Positions 61,563-64,000 of a stretch of DNA of 64,000 nt are shown piece after piece. This DNA is from Henriciella mobilis. Lineage in GTDB: Bacteria; Pseudomonadota; Alphaproteobacteria; Caulobacterales; Hyphomonadaceae. The position numbers and the translations under genes are program-made. The stretch's first letter is position 1; each line of letters opens with the position of its first letter. The stretch spans positions 398,967-462,966 of the forward strand of contig NZ_QWFZ01000039.1 in assembly GCF_003576315.1 (NCBI RefSeq), in the 5' to 3' direction. The notes beneath the pieces were generated by a model that saw nothing but the letters and a program-made list of their open reading frames with translations, made no database searches and was not told where the DNA came from.

Positions 61563-63053
61563 ATGAATGACATGTCAAACCCGCCCTCCACGATGGAGGC
61601 GCCGCACAATTTGTCGGCAGAGGCCGCCGTTATCGGCGCGATCCTCTATGACAATAATGCGTTCCAGCGCGTTGCGGACGTCTTGCGGCCGGGCGACTTC
61701 TACTCGCTTCCGCACCAGGAGATTTTCGAGGTCTGCGCGAACATGATCCAGTCCGGCCGTGTGGCCGACGGCATCACGCTGCGCGAGCATTTCGAAAAGG
61801 GTGACAAGCTGCAGGATATTGGCGGGGCGGCCTATCTGGCCGAGCTGCTGAAATCCGCCGCGTTCGGGCCGGAAATTTCCGACTACGCCCACATGATCCG
61901 CGATTTCGCGATGCGCCGCGAGCTGATCGATATCGGCGCCAGCGTGCAGCAGCGCGCCCTGAAGCCAGCGCCGGACGAGAATGGCGACCGCCAGCTGGAG
62001 CTGGCCGAACGTTCGCTTTTCGACCTTGCCGACCGGGGCTCTTCGGGCCGAGGCTTCCATACCTTTGCGTCGGCCCTGAAAGAGTCGCTGCAGATGGCCG
62101 AAGCGGCCTATCAGCGGGACGGCAAGATTGCGGGCATCGCCTCGCACCTCGATGATCTCGACCAGAAGCTTGGCGGCTTCCACAGCTCCGACCTCATTAT
62201 CCTCGCCGGGCGCCCGTCCATGGGGAAGACGACGCTGGCGACCAATATCGCCTTCAACGCCGCCCATGCCTGCCGGCGCGAGACGCAGGATGACGGCTCA
62301 AAGAAAACGGTCGAGGGTGCGGTCGTGGCCTTCTTCTCGCTCGAAATGTCATGCGAACAGCTGGCCACGCGGATTATCGCCGAACGGACCGGCATCAACG
62401 CGCACCGCATCCGGCAGGGCGACCTCGACAAGCATGATTTCGAGAAGATCCGTGAAGCGACCGAAGAGCTGCAGAACCTGCCGCTCTACATCGATGACCA
62501 GGGCGGTATCTCGGTCAGCCAGCTATCCGCCCGCGCCCGCCGCCTGAAACGCACGGTCGGCCTCGACATGATCGTGATCGACTACCTGCAACTTCTCACC
62601 GGCTCTAGCGGCAAGAGCAACGAGAACCGGGTGCAGGAAATCACGCAGATCACCATGTCGCTCAAGGCGCTGGCCAAGGACCTGAATGTCCCGGTGATCG
62701 CCCTGTCGCAGCTCTCCCGCCAGGTCGAGCAGCGCGACGACAAGCGCCCGCAGCTCTCCGACCTTCGCGAGTCCGGCTCGATTGAGCAGGATGCCGACGT
62801 CGTCATGTTCGTCTACCGCGAGTCCTACTATCTCGAACGGACAGAGCCGCAGGCCTCTCCGGACGATCCGAATGCCGGGGAGAAATGGGCCAAGTGGCGT
62901 CAGCGCATGGACGAAGTCTATGGCACGGCCGAGGTCATCATCGGCAAGCAGCGCCACGGCCCGATCGGCCGCGTTGTTCTGGCGTTTGATGCGAACACGA
63001 CCCGGTTTGGCAACCTCGAACGCGCCGTGCCCGAAGGGGATTTCGACGAGTAG
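61563..63053 (+). CDS. dnaB: Replicative DNA helicase DnaB
   Basis: 496 residues from the ATG at 61563; a TTG two codons before and an ATG at 61572 are alternatives. A hexameric 5'-3' helicase. The N-terminal primase-interacting domain (about 15-110, LSAEAAVIGAILYDNNAFQR) is followed by the RecA-like motor. That carries Walker A in AGRPSMGKTTLATNIA, Walker B in DMIVIDYLQLL, and LSQLSRQVEQR. It is downstream of the rplI terminator, so it has its own promoter. Confidence 0.97.
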   Translation: MNDMSNPPSTMEAPHNLSAEAAVIGAILYDNNAFQRVADVLRPGDFYSLPHQEIFEVCANMIQSGRVADGITLREHFEKGDKLQDIGGAAYLAELLKSAAFGPEISDYAHMIRDFAMRRELIDIGASVQQRALKPAPDENGDRQLELAERSLFDLADRGSSGRGFHTFASALKESLQMAEAAYQRDGKIAGIASHLDDLDQKLGGFHSSDLIILAGRPSMGKTTLATNIAFNAAHACRRETQDDGSKKTVEGAVVAFFSLEMSCEQLATRIIAERTGINAHRIRQGDLDKHDFEKIREATEELQNLPLYIDDQGGISVSQLSARARRLKRTVGLDMIVIDYLQLLTGSSGKSNENRVQEITQITMSLKALAKDLNVPVIALSQLSRQVEQRDDKRPQLSDLRESGSIEQDADVVMFVYRESYYLERTEPQASPDDPNAGEKWAKWRQRMDEVYGTAEVIIGKQRHGPIGRVVLAFDANTTRFGNLERAVPEGDFDE

Positions 63054-63098
63054 GGGTCGACGCACCACGGGCGTGCGCGGCACATCTGAAGTAAATAG

Positions 63099-63863
63099 CT
63101 AAATCGCCGGCTGGATCGGGCCTTCGGCGCGGCCATGGACGAACTGGTCAACGTAATCGTTGCCGGAATTGTCGATGATGTCGGCCGGTCCACGCCAGAT
63201 GATCTCACCCTCAAACAGCATGGCGATTTCGTCGGCGATCTTGCGGGCGGACGCCATATCATGGGTGATGGAGATCGAGGCGGCCCCCAGCGCCTTGACC
63301 TGCTCGATGATGAGATCGTTGATGGCATCCGCCGTGATCGGGTCGAGGCCCGTCGTCGGCTCATCGAAGAAAATGAGTTCCGGCTTGGTAATAATTGCGC
63401 GGGCGAGCGCGACGCGCTTTTGCATGCCGCCTGACAGTTCTGCCGGATAGAGATCAGCGATGGAGGCGCCAAGGCGGACCTTCTTCAGCGTGTCGATGGC
63501 ACGCTCCTTCGCCTCGGCCCGCTTCATCTTCTCGGCATTGAGCAAACGGAAGGCGACATTCTCCCAGACCGGCAGCGAGTCGAACAGCGCCCCGGACTGG
63601 AACAGCATGCCCATGCGCGCGCGCATCGCTTCGCGCTCCTTGCCCTGCTCATGGGTGACATCGTCGCCATCGAAAAAGATCTTGCCAGAATCCGGGGTCA
63701 TCAGGCCGAGCGCGTTCTTCAGCATGACCGACTTGCCCGAGCCCGACCCGCCCAGGATGACAAGCGACTGGCCGGGCGACACATCGATGTTCACGCCGCG
63801 CAGGACATGGTTCGAGCCGAAGCTCTTCTTCACGTCTTTCAGTTCGAGGATGGGCTGGGTCAT
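63099..63863 (-). CDS. mlaF: Mla/Ttg2A-type ABC transporter ATP-binding protein
   Basis: 254 residues. Walker A is LGGSGSGKSVMLKN, the ABC signature LSGGMQKRVALARAI, and Walker B LIFFDEPTTGLDP. The MlaF-specific LSGGMQKR and the long C-terminal end favour phospholipid transport over amino-acid import. The permease is directly upstream, six bases away, and a candidate MCE partner is at 3185-3757. Confidence 0.9.
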   Translation of the reverse strand: MTQPILELKDVKKSFGSNHVLRGVNIDVSPGQSLVILGGSGSGKSVMLKNALGLMTPDSGKIFFDGDDVTHEQGKEREAMRARMGMLFQSGALFDSLPVWENVAFRLLNAEKMKRAEAKERAIDTLKKVRLGASIADLYPAELSGGMQKRVALARAIITKPELIFFDEPTTGLDPITADAINDLIIEQVKALGAASISITHDMASARKIADEIAMLFEGEIIWRGPADIIDNSGNDYVDQFVHGRAEGPIQPAI

Positions 63864-63869
63864 GAGGCT

Positions 63870-64000
63870 CTACAGTCCAATATTCACAAACAGCGTCGAC
63901 ATCATGTAGTTCGCCGCCAGGACAAGGACGGCCGCGCCAACCATCGAAAGCGTCGCCGCGCGGCCGACACCGGTCGCGCCAGCCTTTGACTTCGAGCCCT
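63870..64000 (-). CDS. mlaE: MlaE-type ABC transporter permease (3' end only)
   Basis: Only the last 42 codons and the stop are present; the gene runs out of the window. The frame reads GSKSKAGATGVGRAATLSMV then a hydrophobic helix ending NYMMSTLFVNIGL. GAxGVGRA(T)T before the last helix is a MlaE family signature. It lies six bases before mlaF and forms its membrane partner. Confidence 0.82.
   Translation of the reverse strand, partial: GSKSKAGATGVGRAATLSMVGAAVLVLAANYMMSTLFVNIGL

Overview
The window is a gene-dense, GC-rich stretch of alphaproteobacterial chromosome with almost no intergenic space. The family is an inference, most likely Hyphomonadaceae or a close Caulobacterales relative. 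It rests on the adjacent divK-pleD pair, HdaA, an NDUFA12-type complex I protein, the aroQ-accB-accC order, an L9 with an acidic tail and an alphaproteobacterial-type general-stress promoter. I see no tRNA, rRNA, insertion sequence, integrase, prophage or CRISPR array. Nearly everything is chromosomal housekeeping.

Layout. 0-4 kb: end of aroQ, accB-accC (acetyl-CoA carboxylase), aat, then on the other strand a DUF2155 exported protein, mlaD and an NDUFA12-like protein. 4-8 kb: a NrdJ-related protein without the catalytic region, and two exported pentapeptide-repeat proteins. 8-16.6 kb: aspS, rnd, and a minus-strand operon DUF2066-hdaA-ppk1-ppx (replication control and polyphosphate). 16.7-26 kb: purM-purN, ndk, holC-pepA divergent from lptF-lptG, topA. 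26-30.7 kb: an acetyltransferase, a probable repressor-controlled promoter with a 43-residue membrane protein, rnr, a Nudix hydrolase, rpmG and a universal stress protein. 30.7-37.4 kb: divK-pleD (cell-cycle and c-di-GMP signalling), dinB, RidA, a glycerophosphodiester phosphodiesterase, a COG3146 acyltransferase, a HIT protein and an orphan coiled-coil gene behind a textbook EcfG promoter.

37.4-46 kb: gatB, gatA and gatC dispersed on the minus strand with an opposite-strand lipoprotein between gatA and gatC, ruvX, an AEC permease, and pyrB with a dihydroorotase-like partner that has lost its metal ligands, then a TetR regulator. 46.05-46.64 kb is the only intergenic region over 300 bases and carries four copies of a 16-base dyad. 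46.6-54 kb: plsY-dprA and lptD-surA-pdxA-rsmA. 53.9-59.9 kb: minus-strand fabD-fabG-acpP-fabF-mltG-yicC-gmk. 60-64 kb: rpsF-rpsR-rplI, dnaB, mlaF and the end of mlaE.

Functional themes. Envelope construction recurs: AccBC, FabDGF and AcpP, PlsY, LptD/F/G, SurA, MltG and a split Mla system. Replication and nucleotide supply form a second group: HdaA, HolC, DnaB, TopA, DinB, PurMN, Ndk, PyrB. The best candidates for something undescribed are the TetR-linked operator array, the NrdJ-like pseudoenzyme, the paired cysteine-capped pentapeptide proteins, and two small orphan genes with recognisable regulated promoters. I found no defence system, biosynthetic cluster or mobile island.
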